Positions 24,001 to 37,149 of a DNA stretch of 64,000 bases are shown piece after piece. The position numbers were made by a program, and so were the translations under genes. The notes beneath the pieces are model-generated. The model made no database searches and was not told the origin of the DNA. It worked only from the letters and a program-made list of their open reading frames with translations. The stretch lies in assembly GCA_951230915.1 (NCBI GenBank), contig OX579634.1, forward strand, positions 11,496,725 to 11,560,724, in the 5' to 3' direction. The stretch's first letter is position 1. The number at the start of each line of letters is the position of its first letter. This stretch comes from Antitrichia curtipendula (lineage: Eukaryota; Streptophyta; Bryopsida; Hypnales; Leucodontaceae).

Positions 24001-26349
24001 TTTGCAAATAACTCCAAGATATTTCCAAAATAATCTTAGTTTAATCAAAAGATGATTTTTTAATGAAAGATTTGAAATCTTAACCAAATCCAATTGTTGA
24101 TTTTCTCCAAGATATTTTGCAAATTAACTTAGAACTACCACTAGTTACTCCTAAAAGTCAAACCTACTGTTGGACCCTCTCTATCTTTTAGGGAACAACT
24201 CGAAATCAAAAACCAATTGTGCCATTGTGTTCAAATGACCCAAATTAGTGCAAGGAATCCCCTACCTCCTTCTTCTAAGCCATTTGTAGGCGTAACAACC
24301 ACTTAAGGAAACTCCAAAGAAAAGTCAAAATTCTAACTTTTGGAATTTGCACTTTTTGAAGAAACTCGTGAAGAAGCTAATTGGCTAAGGTTGTCTAGAA
24401 GGTTTGTGGGAGTAAGAAAAGACTCTTCATTTGCAACATTTGAACACCGTTAGCTTCTGGTATGCTGGTCAACCCGCCGTCATGTTGTAAATTCTTGTTA
24501 AATTTGATGTCGTCGCCGATTCTAGTACTCATGACAATCAAAAAGTCTTCAAATTTGGCAGGCTTCTTATTTAGCACACAAAATACTATTATGACTTTTA
24601 GTGAGATTTTACCACACTCTGGATAATTTCTATGAATTTATCATCAGTTTCAAAGGCGATTGATTTCTCATGGATTCATTGTGGAATTTTATAAAATCAC
24701 AATTTTTCTTGGAAAACCTCTAGAAAGTTTCAAAAAGCTAAGGACATAACCAAATCTCCACATATACTATTCATAAGGAGGCTAAAATTAGCAACTCCTT
24801 ATAATTCCCATCCGAGGGAAAAATCATTATGGTACTAGGGGTTGTTGTGGATGATCGGCTCCTATATTGACCTCTTGGCATGCTTTTATCCTAAAAACAT
24901 TTTTTTGTATGCTCCAATCACCTCTCCTCCATCTACTTTGCATTCTGGTTTGTATTCCAAAGTTACTTACAAAACTAACAATAACTAATCCAAATTCTTT
25001 ATGAATTGGCTCTAGACTCTTTTAAACCTAAAAATAGACTTTATCATTTAGCCAAGTTGTCACATGCACTCTACAAGATTAATTTTACATGGACAAGATA
25101 CTAGGACTGGCTAATTCTCACATTTTCACTTCTCTCGGAATGCTAATTTAATCTCTTAGATACTTAATCATGATCTAGAAATGGGAAAACAAGGTATTTT
25201 ATGCATTCTGCGTTTCCAGAAAGACTCCTCACTAAATTGGTAGGGACTTCTACCAAATCTCCCTCAATTACTTATTTTATGCCTTTTTGCATAAAATTAC
25301 ATTAAAACTAACAAAAAAATCGTGAAAAAACAATCCTAGAGTTCCAAATGCTATCCTTGCGATTTTTGGGCTCACATGGAGCTTAGGAAGTTTACTTAGA
25401 ATATCCATTAGAAACCACGTGTGAACAAAACTTTGGACCCCCTATATACTTTTTGAATTGAAAATTTTAAAAATCCACATATGAATGGATTTTCCTACTT
25501 TGAAAGTTTATATTTTGAATTATTGATATCATTATTTGTTAATAATAATTAGTTACAAATTTTTGAAGTAAAAAGATACACTGTAGAACTGAAAAATAAC
25601 TTTCACACTCCTATATTATATAAGAAAAAATTGTCTAAAAACTAAACAAAAGATTTCTAAAAATAACTCTCTATTGAAAGCTCATTTTGAGATGGAATAT
25701 TGATTCAATGGTCATCTAAATGTATTCTCTATAATTATTTGAGTTGAAAAACATGACATTTTAGTTCATTTTCAACCTCTTCTAGAAATCATTTCCTATT
25801 TTGTTTGAGTTGGAAAATTTGGCAATAGAAACCTGTAGTCATCATTAAACAATCATGCTCAAATTTTTTAGGTTGAAATTATAGTTGATTAGAAACCACT
25901 TGTTCGCACGTGGTTTGTTGTAGTAGAACTAAGTGCACCCCTTGAGACATGGGACAACACAATTATATTGATCATTGATACGTGTGTCTTGAAAATATGG
26001 GATTCATCTCTTCCAAGGAGCTTTTGCAAAGGTGTATCCTTTTAAGAATAAGTAAAAATGAGTCAATGTATGAAAACTGAGAATGATCATCACGAAAACT
26101 CAACATGCAAGGACCAAACTGTGATGCATTTCGTTGATGGGAATGGAATTGTGAAATGCTAGCTTTTTTTTTTGCTTTTTTTTTTTCCATTGAGAGAGGA
26201 GGACAAGCTTTGCCACCGCAATTTTTGATTCTTGTTTCTCTAGAGAGACTATGCACAAAAATATTTGGATTAAGATCAACCAAGCTAAGGTGGGTACATC
26301 CAAAACCGCCACTTTTTGCTACTGAGCTTAGTTACTACTATTAGAGTGG
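21056..26349. other. AT-rich intergenic DNA
   Basis: No gene is supported in this stretch. It contains a G10 run near 22865 and a loose tandem duplication near 23200-23340 (GGTATCTAAATG... and GGTATCCAAG..., each followed by ACACATGA). Confidence 0.45.
22666..22710 (+). repeat. 15-bp tandem repeat, three copies
   Basis: TTCTCGATCCTTCCG occurs at 22666-22680 and 22681-22695. A third copy with two changes (TTCCCGGTCCTTCCG) is at 22696-22710. Confidence 0.85.
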
Positions 26350-26725
26350 TCAAATTTTCATATATTCTTGTTGGCAAGTGAAAGGAGGTTCCAACGCACC
26401 AGAGAACATGGCATTTGGACACCGTATACAAAAGTTATTAAGGGTCAGAATTTGTTTCTAAAAGCGCTCCATCCAAATAGGTACATAACTGATTTTGGAA
26501 ATGTACACAAATTGTAGATGGCACTTTAAGGTCAGGTGTCATTTTGGGGGTGCCTACCTTACTTCACCTCATGCCTTTTTCATCCAATTCTGCCTTGATC
26601 CGAGCAAAACATGTAGGGTCAAGCTGCAAGGACAAAACAAATGAAGTAGAAAGAGTGATTTTTGCATGAATTTTTTTTTAACAAACTTTGACCCTTAATA
26701 ACTTTTGCATATGGTGTCCAAATCG
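26350..26725. repeat. Interspersed repeat containing an inverted pair
   Basis: The arm 26413-26457 (ATTTGGACACCGTATAC...) has an inverted partner at 26680-26723. The left part, from TTGGCAAGTGAAAGGAGGTT onward, is repeated in direct orientation at about 35560-35770, so this is a dispersed repeat family with a foldback end in this copy. Confidence 0.6.
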
Positions 26726-27776
26726 GTTGCAATTTGAAAACTAAAAATGAAAAGTTTGATGAGGAAGAGAAAGAATCCACCTTAGAATATGCTTATGCAG
26801 AATTACTTACATGGTCGACTAGGGGTGGTTCTGCCATACACTCACCATTTGATGTAATGTGAGGTTGGTTCAGTGTTCGGGAAATTTTTGGAGTTTTACA
26901 GGCTAAGTCCTTCAACTCTCATACTGAACCGGTTTTTGAAGAACTGAGCCCGGTTATTTCCTTTATTTTTTACTGAAAATAGAAATTTTATAATTTTTTT
27001 CACCAATTTTTTGCCGATGTTTTCAAATTGCAACCGATTTTTTCCCAAATTCCTCCGGCTAACTTTGCACTAGCTGCCGATTTTTTCCGATCATTGGTTC
27101 GGTTGATAAATTTGAGGTTAATATTTTACAATGAATTTTGTGAATATATTTTAAATAATTTATTACAATTTTGGAAATTGAGATTACTATTTTGTTCCAT
27201 TACACAAGTGAATTGGATTAGTGCCAGATACGGTACCCTACTGATAATATTTTAGAAATCATATTCCTTTTTTTTTGGTTTAGTGCTTGTTGGGAGAGAA
27301 CAAGAATTTCTTGTCTGCCCAGAAGTCATTATAATTTTGAAAATGAATTTATTTATTTACCAGAAAAATGCGATATAAAACAATGTCTTGCACTAACGAA
27401 TTGAATCAACGTGTGCATCGACGGGAAGATTCAATTGTACAAACCCTTTAGGGTTTATCTTCGACGGATCCATTAGGGTTTTATAAGCGACATAAATTCT
27501 TTCAGTTTTTGCCAGACGACGGACGTCACGAATTCTTTCCTGGTTTGAATTCTTGAGCATAATCTCGCAAATGGCTTCCCCGAACTAGAAATCAAAGCGC
27601 TCAACAGTGCGCGGTCTCGTTCATGTCAAAGTTGGACGGGCATTGCTAAGATTTCGCTTGCTCAGCTTCCGTTCTCACACCCGATTGATTCGTGCATTTT
27701 GGCAAGCATCGTTCAAACATTTCCACCGGCCGTGCCGTGATTGGAATTGGAGTCGCCGTCAAATTTTGTGTTGGCG
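26726..27776. other. Intergenic DNA and promoter of the next gene
   Basis: AT-rich DNA gives way at about 27.4 kb to the more GC-rich leader of the five-exon gene. TAGGGTTT-type motifs occur at about 27450-27480, a motif common near plant transcription starts of growth-related genes. Confidence 0.4.
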
Positions 27777-30771
27777 ATGGCGAAAGATTCTCTGTTCGGA
27801 GACTTGCCACCTCCTGTCACAGCACAGTCCATACCTCCTCCTCGCACATCAGCTCCGGGCCCTGCGAAGACTCCCCCCGCCTCTTCCATATTGTCTTCAT
27901 CGAAGCGCTCTGTTCCGGACGATGACAGTCATGGTAGGATTTCTCTGTTTACTTTGCAGTTTGAATTCTTAGGGTTTCGTTTCTTCCAAGTTCTGGTTGA
28001 AGCATCTCACTCAATGGACACAGCTTCTGCTTGCTTCTCTGTATTCGAAGCGCTCTGTTGCGGACGATGACAGTCATGTTAGAATCTCTTTTGTTTTTTT
28101 GCACTTTGAATTCTTAGGGTTTCGTTTTCCCCCAGTTCTGCTTGAAGCATCTGGCTCTATGGACACAGATGCTTGCCTGTCTGTCTCGAAGCACTCTGTT
28201 GCGGACGATGAAAGCCATGCTAGGGTTTGGTTGCCTCTTACGTTTTTCTCCGATTCGGGTCGAATCATGTCGCGCAATTGCCACAGCTGCTGCGGGCGCG
28301 TCTGTCTATACACCTTTGGACTTGTCGGGGACTCAGGAATTGAAGGCGTTTGTGTTGTCCCGAGCGACTGGTCTGTGTCAACTTCGTTTGAGGGGATTTA
28401 GATGGCTTTTTTCATTTTTTTAAAAGATTAAAATCAGTGTTTGCGGTGTTGTCATTGCTTGCAGGCAAGCGAGTTCGGTTTAAGCCCACCACAACGGAAG
28501 CGAGCAATGAGCAGGTGGTGGAGGCCATGGCGAAAATTGCCTCCCACATTGGGAACTCCGGGAAATTTTCGAAAGCCTCCAAGCTGGCGTTGCAATTGCT
28601 GCAGAGTGGAAGTGTCACCCCTGCCACGGCTGATTCTTTCTTCCCGATTTTAAAGGAAGCCATGAAGACGCCTGCTAATGCGGTCGAGGCAGCACTGAGA
28701 CGAGACTATCAGGCGTTGTTTGCGGCAGTCAATGAAAAGCGTGAGGTATTTTCCTGACAGAGGCTCACCTCCTTTCTGATTGCAGGTACTTGACTCCTGG
28801 TAGTAAGTAGGTGTTATGTGTAGCAGTTTATTCTTGCTGTGTTTCCCGTTTTCATTACGGAACCTAATTTGTCCTGAAACTCTTACATTTCGTAATCGTT
28901 GGTTGCAACCGTAGTAACCCGCTCTTATCTTTTGAATAGTTATCATGTTGACCTTTGCTATTGCCGGTGGAGACATGTTTCACTGGAGGTGCCGTTGACC
29001 GTAACTGTACATATTACTGAAGGACCACTAGCTTCGCTGTATGTAACTGCCTGTTCGACATTCTAATCAGATTGCAGCAATTTGCACTGCTCAGATGTGC
29101 ACATCCTTAGGCAAGCGTCATTTTCCAGAGTACAGAGACTTTCAGTAGGGAAGTCTGTTTGGGTAGTATATGACTGTAGTCAGCTCTGGTGGTGGGTTTC
29201 AATTGCTCTGAACAGGTTTTCTGGAAGGTGAGGGCAAAGTTGCGCTTGAATTTCTATATTTACGATATCTTCACTGATATTTGCATTTTCTGCCTTTTTT
29301 ATCAAATCAGTTTACTCCGACCTGTGAACGGCAACCATATGAATGTTATGAAGATACTTCATGGGCATTAGAACAAGATCCAGTTTCAATTTTCTCTCCT
29401 TGTAAGATGGACTAGAGCCCCATTGAATGTGATGGCTGACTATTTGTATGGTGGAGAATAGCGACCAATATGGAGTTTTTAATCGAGATGGGTTTGTCAT
29501 TCATCTGCAGTGTTTTACTGGAGCTCAACAAGCGCAGATTGCAGTCTGGGAGTTCTGGGCTCTCATAGGCAATGACTTCGTGACGGATGATACTTACGTA
29601 GTATGTCTCATAATTTCATTCTCTTGTGTCAGTTGCAATTATTTCCTGCCTAGTTCAGTGTTTTTTGTTTTAGTAATTTATGCAGTGTAAGAAATGCCTG
29701 AATTAATGGTTCCGTCATTCTATTACACATGCGTCTGGTGTATGCAGGTCCCTATTTCATCAGCTAAAGGTGTGGAATCTTGTTGATTGCAGTTTTCAAA
29801 AGCTTCAGGACGTGTAAGGCAAGCCATTGAAGAGTTGCCAGAGGCCACTGGTGAAGAAAATAGGGTCGAGGATGGAGAGGAGAAAGTTGAAGACGAACAA
29901 GCTGAACCAGTACCATCCGATAAGGCCGTAGGAAATGTGGAAGAAAGTGATCCTTTTGGCTTAAGTGCATTCTTGCCAAAGCGATCTAAGAAGGAGGAAC
30001 GATTGAGGAAGAAATTAGAGGAGGAAGCTGCCTCGAAAAGAGCTCAAGAGGAGGCAGGAAGACTTCTGAGGGAACGTCGGGAAGCCCTTCTGCAATGTCT
30101 CAAATTATCAGCTGAGCATTATAGATTGACTTGGTATGGTAAAGCCTCTCGAATGACTTCTTTTGAATCATGCTTGATTGTAGGAGTGCCTTGCTATTGA
30201 CGACGGTGCATACAGGGGTCCTCTATTCTTCGACTAGTACTTTGAAGACTTCCATAGACTTGATTTGTACGGCGGGTCCTGGGCACTCAATTTTTCTCTA
30301 AAATGACATTCAAGATTACCCTGCACACTTGCCACACTATCATTGACTGCAGCACAGTTATACATTCAATCATAGTGAAAATTTGGGACCCCAGGTGGTA
30401 AGATTAATGAGGTTGGACAGTTAACTCTTCTCTCCTGCATCTCTAACAGCAAACGGTAGAAGCTGTGAGAGGGAGATTCTAACACGCTGGAGATTTGGCG
30501 ATGCAGGGCACAAACAATTATTGATATACTCGTCCGACACGCCTTTGACAACCGTGGGAAGTTTTGCACCATGCACCAAGCTGCCATTGAGAAGCTGTGG
30601 GCATCGGTGAGGGACCAGCAAATTCGCCGCAAGCAAGGCAAATCCACGACTGGCAAGTTGGACGTGACCTCCTTTGAGCGTTTTCAAGAGCAGTATTCCC
30701 GAGAAACTATCAGCATCCGGCGTGCTGTTGGACACGCAGGTGGTCGATCTGCTGAGACTTGGCTCGGGTAG
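27777..30771 (+). CDS. Conserved plant protein of unknown function, five exons
   Basis: Exons 27777-27933, 28465-28745, 29511-29597, 29793-30133 and 30507-30771 join in frame at GT-AG borders into 376 residues. The N-terminus MAKDSLFGDLPPP is followed by a proline/serine-rich stretch, then a conserved helical region (GKRVRFKPTTTEAS, SKASKLALQLLQSGSVTPAT). Next come IAVWEFWALIGNDFVTDD and an acidic stretch with DPFGLSAFLP. A basic coiled-coil-like segment (KKEERLRKKLEEEAASKRAQ) is followed by a conserved C-terminal domain ending in AETWLG. From memory this architecture matches a single-copy class of plant proteins with no assigned biochemical role. The highly charged composition suggests a nuclear or RNA-associated protein, which is inference. 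The start is the first ATG of the conserved MAK block. Confidence 0.85.
27901..28230 (+). repeat. Tandem duplication of the exon 1 end and 5' splice site
   Basis: A unit starting CGAAGCGCTCTGTT begins at 27901 and 28046 (period 145) and recurs as a partial third copy at 28187 (period 141). Copy 1 holds the last coding bases of exon 1 and the working donor ATG|GTAGGA. In copies 2 and 3 the same position reads ATG|TTAGAA and ATG|CTAGGG, so their donors are destroyed. The extra copies lie in intron 1. Confidence 0.85.
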
Positions 30772-33700
30772 GCAATGCAGACTGCTGCAAAGAATTTCCA
30801 CTGGCAGCGGCAAACGGTTCCTCCTGCAACGATGGGCTGATGTCAACGCGAGGTGCAGTAGTTGTATTCTATCAGTTTCATAGATGCGAAGATCTAGAAT
30901 CCATGATTGTGGTATAATATCAGCGGTGTTGCAATTGTGTACAATGATGTATAATTAAATCAGGAACCAACAGTCTACCCTGTTGCGAATATCTGGTGTA
31001 TGTGTTGAACAGAATTCGATGTGATCAGGAGCAGACGCTGGAGAGTGCACATACAAGATGGCAGCTACAGCGTCTTTGTTGATGATTCATACGATGTTAT
31101 TGACACGAACAATTGCAGTAGACTGTCGAGTGCATTCAAAGAGGGGGAAAAAAGTCACGGTGGTACACGCAGAAAGCACACAAAGAGCATGCAGCAGAGA
31201 CACCAGCTCATGTCGAGGAGTACCAAATGAGGTCTGCAAGTTGAGATTAAGTAAGACATGCATGAAATTGGTCCTGCATGTTCCAAGTAGCACAGGTAGA
31301 AGCATAGTGCCAGTGATACATGACTTTTCCTAAAGTACTGTGAATCTTCAGCTGCATTGGCAAGACCTGCGTTGTAAGTGCTAAGGCGGGACGTCCACTA
31401 GTTCCCTTTTGGGAGGGGAAGGAGCCCTCACAATATTTTCCAGTAAGTTTTCCTTGAAAGACAAATTGATGCTAAATCTCCAAAACTCACTTTCATTTTT
31501 TTCGGAACTCTGGATTTAGTTATGAACTTCGACTGTCAGAAATTATACGCACGTATTTGTGCTCTTATTTGGGAGTCAGCAGTCCTAAGCACATATTTAG
31601 ACTTATTGGGTCCAAATTTTTCTTTTCATAAAACCCCCATTGATGTTGTACTAGGGGGACTATTTGCATCCATTTGGGTTCTAACGTGGTTCTTTTAACT
31701 TCCTACACAGTTGCAATGGTAAATTCAAAAGTCTTCCTGAAGATTGTGGAATAATAGAGTGTAAAGTCATGTAAATCCCCTTGTTTATGAGGTGCCTCTT
31801 TCAAATAAAATTCAAAATTTATTGGAATGGCAACAGGCATTGTTTACTCAACATGATTTTTTTAAATGTCAAGAAAGCATGGTTGCATGCAATCTAATCA
31901 CATTGTGTTGTGTTCTTCAGAAATGGAGGTTTTAGTCACCCCTTAGCAAAAGGAGGGGATCAAACTCAACTTGCACCATGCAGTTTGAACCTTCAACTAC
32001 AAAAGTTGATCCCTCACTCCAGCAGAAGCATTATAAACACGTAACATAGGCCAAAATTTTCAACAATAAACACTATCACGAAAGGAGGGCTGAATGTTCT
32101 ACTGCACATCGTACGGCAACCGTTTCCTCGAGTAGTAAGCTTCATATCCTGTGTTGATTTGTCATCAACAAATTTCTTATGTCATTGTAAGTAACAATAC
32201 CTTGTCACCTTCTAACTTAGCGTATTACCATTGATAGAATATCTTACTGCAATTCATCATGTTAGACCACAATGAACTGAAATTGCAAGGCGGATTGGGG
32301 TGCACACAGACAGAGTCTCAAACTGATCAATTTATAGCAAAAGATTACAAGTGCCTTCGGCACAAAGTTTACTGTACAGTTGGGTCTAATAATCTTATGA
32401 ATTTCATTCTGAGGCAGATCCAACAAAAAGTTCATGAACTTCAAAGAAGCTCCAGCATACTGAAAAATACACAGCGCCTTCCAAATTGCAAATTGTGTTG
32501 GAATCATGCCATGAAGAGTATTTGATCATTATAATAGATATATATACTTGAAATTCAATATTGTACAACAATTTGGACCTTTTTTGTGCACTATCTACCA
32601 TTTAGGATTGCCACTTGTCTGTGTTGAAATTATAGCTTGCATTCTATTGGGCATATTAGAAATGATTACTTCCAATTATTGTAGAGATATTTGAACCCAT
32701 ACTTTTTGAATTGTTTGTATCATTTTTTATTTGTTCTTTGGCTTGCTTTGGTGTTGCAACAAATCTTTTATTATCTTCCAAAGGTTCTCTATGGTGGATT
32801 AGAAGGCTAAACTAACTTCATAAAATGAGTTTGTTTCTACTACTTTAGAAGAAGTTGTAAGATATTCAAGTACTCTTCACTACAATTCCAATGCAATTTG
32901 CAATTGGGAAATTTGTTCATTTTGAGTATGTTAGACCTTCCTCAAGTTCATGAACTTTTTGCTAGTTGAATTTGCTTGAGAAGAAAATTTTGTAAGAATA
33001 TCAAACTTGACTGTATATGGGCTCTTAGTGATAGTACCTTGCACCTTGCCTAAAGGTAGAAGAAGAATTTTTTGAGGGTAAAGTAGCCTTGTAGTTGTTG
33101 ACTGCCTACCCTATAAAATAGGGTTGCTAGCATGTAAGCCTACAACTATTGAATAGAGCTTTGACTTTGAAATAAATGTGGTGTTTGGCAAGCTTTATTC
33201 ACTATAGAAGTAGGTTCAATAGATTGAAACATTCCAAAAAATCATGAAGTCACTTTTTGTTGTCAAAGATTCTATGAAGAAGACATGACCTATCATTTAA
33301 AGGTTAACTACTACTAGAAACTCTTTTTATTAGTATCTTTGTTAGCTACAATTTAACGTTTGAGATTTAAAACCATTTTCAAGGTGTTTTGGATCTTGAT
33401 TTTATAAGTTGCAAAGAATTGAAGTTTGGAGTAAAATGAATTATCTTAAGGCAAAATTAACAAAGGGATCTTGTAGAAAGCCAAGTCCTTATCATCTTTA
33501 CAAAGTTTGGTTTCAATTTAAATAATAGATTGCAAGATTATAACGTAATAGTGAAAGGTATTTGAAGAGAAATCAATGTTTTGGTGTAGCTAAAATCAAT
33601 TTGGGTAGTGTGCTTTGACCGACTCTTTTGGACATATCACATTTTAGAAAGTCAGCATTTTATGCTCATTCTCAAGGTAACCAAGTTCCATATGCATTAA

Positions 33701-36064
33701 AATCAGCCTTTGGTATTTTTAGGACCAAAAGTGAGTGACTAAATGTTCTTGCAGTAGTGACCACTTCATTGTTAAATTTCACAAATTATGAGATAAATGG
33801 AAGATTTGTCACAAATTTGGAGCCAAAATTCAAGATCGAACATGGTAGAGTAAAAGAATACAAAAAAAGACATATAATAGGAAAAAAATAATTGGAAAAT
33901 AGGTCAAATTTAAGTGCAAGATGTGTATTCCAATAGTTGTTTGTACCTATAGATTAGGTAGAGATAAAAAAGGACATGAACAATTTAGGCTCTGAATCTA
34001 TTAGAATTCCTAGCGCTTGTCTTTTATCCCAAAGGTTGGACCTAAGCTTATTAACACCTAGGAGTACAATTATTATCCTATCCATCCATGAACACATGCC
34101 TCCACCTCATTGGCAAAGTTTCCCCATTTGGTGACTTTTTACTACAACCTCTAAACCCACATATGCTTTGGAAAGTTTTGTAAATTCAAAAGTGAATCTT
34201 TTTCTAAATTTGAATACACCACTTAGATTGATAACAGCTAACTTGATTCTCTTAAGAATGAGCACAAGTGCAAGTGACTCTTTACATTCATTAATCCATT
34301 TGGGTTGTTCTAAAAATTAATTGATCCATTTCGTGTGGCTCAAAATTTTCAGGGTTAAATTCTATATTATGTCCTTTTTAACTATTTTAAAAGTTTTTAT
34401 GATGTCTTCATTCACTACTTCTTGAAGTTCTTTTTTATATCCTTTTAAACTACTTGTTTAATTCCTAAAGGTGTAGATCCATTATAAAATAGTCAAACAT
34501 CATACTTAAGCTAAATTTTTCTTTTCAAATTGTATTCAAATATCAATATCATATTTTTATTAAGTGACATTATGAACTGTCAATTACTTTGAATTTTTTC
34601 ACTTTGTTTCACTGTGAAAAATTGTCATAGTTATAATTTATGTGACTTAAAGTGAAAATAAATTAGTAATATAACAAAATAGGCCAATTAATTTGAAACT
34701 ATTTCAAGAGGTAGAAGTAGCAATGGAGATTAGTATGAAAAATCCTCAATTAGTTGTTTTATTTTTTATACCCAAAACACCTATACCAGTGACTTTGAAG
34801 TCAAATTTAACTATCAAGCTAAATTTATCCTATTATATAATTGATACATACAATCTTAATATTTCACCAGGGTTGTTTTTTTGCAAAATTTTGCTAGACT
34901 GTTAGAAATTTGACCTCTTTGGCTTCGTCCCTCCAAAAATTGGCCATTGCAGTGAAGCCAACAGGGGGGATACGGGTCAAAAAAAAGAGCCCTGATTTTC
35001 ACATGTATATTTTCTATTGACATTGATTTTTCTTATTAAATTAGATTGAAAAATCAAATAATTTTAATTTTCTAAAATAAAAGGTAGAAATAAAATCATA
35101 TCAATTGTAATATATATGAAAATAATCTGGAATTTCACCATAAATTAAGGTTAGAATGAAAAACATAGTTTTGTACTTTAAATTTTAAGAAACATTTTAA
35201 GAGAAGAAAGTTTAAATGAAAAACAAACAATATGTTGTAACATGGATTTTGACACTTTGAGCTTGCAAATGCAATAATTTTAAAAAAAATTTAAAAAAAT
35301 TTAAATTTTTAAATGGGATTGAGCTTCATTTTCAAGGTTTAAAACACATACCAATAATGATATTTTGAAAGTTACAATCAAGGTTGACCAAGGCGCATCC
35401 ATTTTTTGGATGTGCAAAGCTTAAAGGGTAAATGTCCTTTTAACTACATGAAGTTTTATATTATTTTATTTTTATTTTCAATTTCATTGCAAGTTGGTTT
35501 TCAATTCCTTTCAATAATTCTTTTCATATTACCTTTCTAAATCGTAATATCAAATTTTCATATTTTCTTGTTGGCAAGTGAAAGGAGGTTCTGAAGCACC
35601 AAAGAATGCAACATTTTGATATTGCATGTAAAAGTCATGACAGGTCAAAAAAATTATGGTAATTTAAAAAAAATTGTTTCTTCAACATATTTACATATTG
35701 ATTCTGAAGATATACATAAAATTATATAGTAGTTTTAGATAAGGTGCAATTTTGGGTGTACTCACCTTAGAAGATACTCTTTGCATCACTTTGAGATGTG
35801 TCTAGCTTTGGAGAGATCTCAAGGCATAAGAGTCAAACTCGTTTAATTTAATTTCTATCACTACGAAATAATTTCTTATACAAATTCTAATTACAAGGTT
35901 GTAAACCTGAATTTAATTTCTATCCCTACATAAGAATTTCTTATGCAACTTCAAATTACGAGGTTGTAGACTTGACAATAGATAACCTCCTTTTCATTCA
36001 AGGTTAATGGATTTATACATTTAGCCCAGTGAAGCTTACACCACTTCCTAATGAGTCCAAGTGT
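30772..36064. other. Intergenic DNA, AT-rich from about 31.4 kb
   Basis: The first 600 bases are probably the 3' UTR of the five-exon gene. After that no gene is supported. A dispersed repeat related to 26.35 kb lies at about 35545-35775. Confidence 0.45.
35846..35975 (+). repeat. 65-bp tandem duplication
   Basis: A unit beginning ATTTAATTTCTATC and ending in (A/G)AGGTTGTA(A/G)AC occurs at 35846-35910 and 35911-35975, with about ten differences. Confidence 0.75.
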
Positions 36065-37149
36065 ACAATAAGGTTTACTTCATTTACAGACTACCAATTT
36101 GAGCCATTCCAATTTTTATTGCATAGCATAGAATTTTTTTGGAATTTTTGGTCTTGCATAATTAACACCCAATCAAACATACCAAATTTCAGTTTCAAAA
36201 AAGTAAACTTCTATTTTAGATAAATTTTTGAAGTCAATTTTTCATGGTTTCACTTAATATTTTATTAAAAACAATTGGTGATGAATTTTTTAAATTTGAT
36301 TGCATAGATATGTAGGGAACATGCATACACACATCTTTAACCTGAGAAAGGCCCGTGGGGTCTTTTTATACAACCTGTATGAAGCCTTATAATTCTTCAA
36401 TTGTGGTTTACTATATGAATTGTGGTACATTCTTATTTATACACTGCCATGATCATTAATTTACTTTGTATTGAACAATATTTGATCAATGTTTATCTGG
36501 TCAAATACTACCATATTCATAGTATACTATATGACCGCAAAAGGCTTTCAGGCCCTTTTAAGATTAATATTTAAAAACACCCCATTAAGTAACAAAATTA
36601 TAATCTAGGAAGAATTCAATGTAAGGCATGATATAACCAAATCTTGTAAAATAGATATCTTTATATTTTAATTATATTTTGGTATTTGACCCTCACTTTG
36701 TAATTGATTTTGTCCATTTGATTATAATGGTACAATTACTTTGCCAAAATCTAATTAAAATATAGAGATACCTATTCACAAATTTTGGTCATATTACAAT
36801 CACATTGAATTCTTCCTAGATTATAATTTTATTACTTAATGAGATGTTTTTTAATATTAGAGATGTGTGTATGCATGTTCCCTACATATCTATACAATCA
36901 AATTAAAAAAATCCATCACCAATTGTTTTCAATAAAATATTAAGTGAAACCATAAAAAATTAACTTAAAAAATTTACCAAAAATGAAATTTTACTTTTTT
37001 GAAACTGAAATTTGGTATACTTGATTGGAATTGTGCAAGGATGCAATGATAGTTATGCTTACCGAAATCTACCAATTATGCTACACATTATTAAAAAAAT
37101 TTGAATGCCTCAAATTGGCAATTTGTATATGAAGTAAACCTTACTGTTA
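36065..37149. mobile_element. Large foldback element with about 400-bp arms
   Basis: The left arm (36065-36340 and 36568-36693) is an imperfect reverse complement of the right arm (36752-37149), around a loop of roughly 57 nt. A good anchor is CATGCATACACACATCT (36320-36336) against AGATGTGTGTATGCATG (36862-36878). Ends read ACAATAAGG and CCTTACTG. There is no coding capacity. A separate arm-like copy lies at 53.09-53.53 kb. The left arm is interrupted by a 223-bp insertion. Confidence 0.75.
36341..36563 (+). mobile_element. Small TTAA-flanked MITE inside the foldback
   Basis: The insert starts CCTGAGAAAGGCC after TTAA (36337-36340) and ends before TTAA (36564-36567). Its right end contains GGCTTTCAGG, an inverted match to the left CCTGAGAAAGGCC. 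The right arm of the host foldback has no insert and reads continuously at this place (TTTTTAATATTAGAGATG), acting as an internal empty site. The TTAA target suggests a piggyBac-type insertion. Confidence 0.6.
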
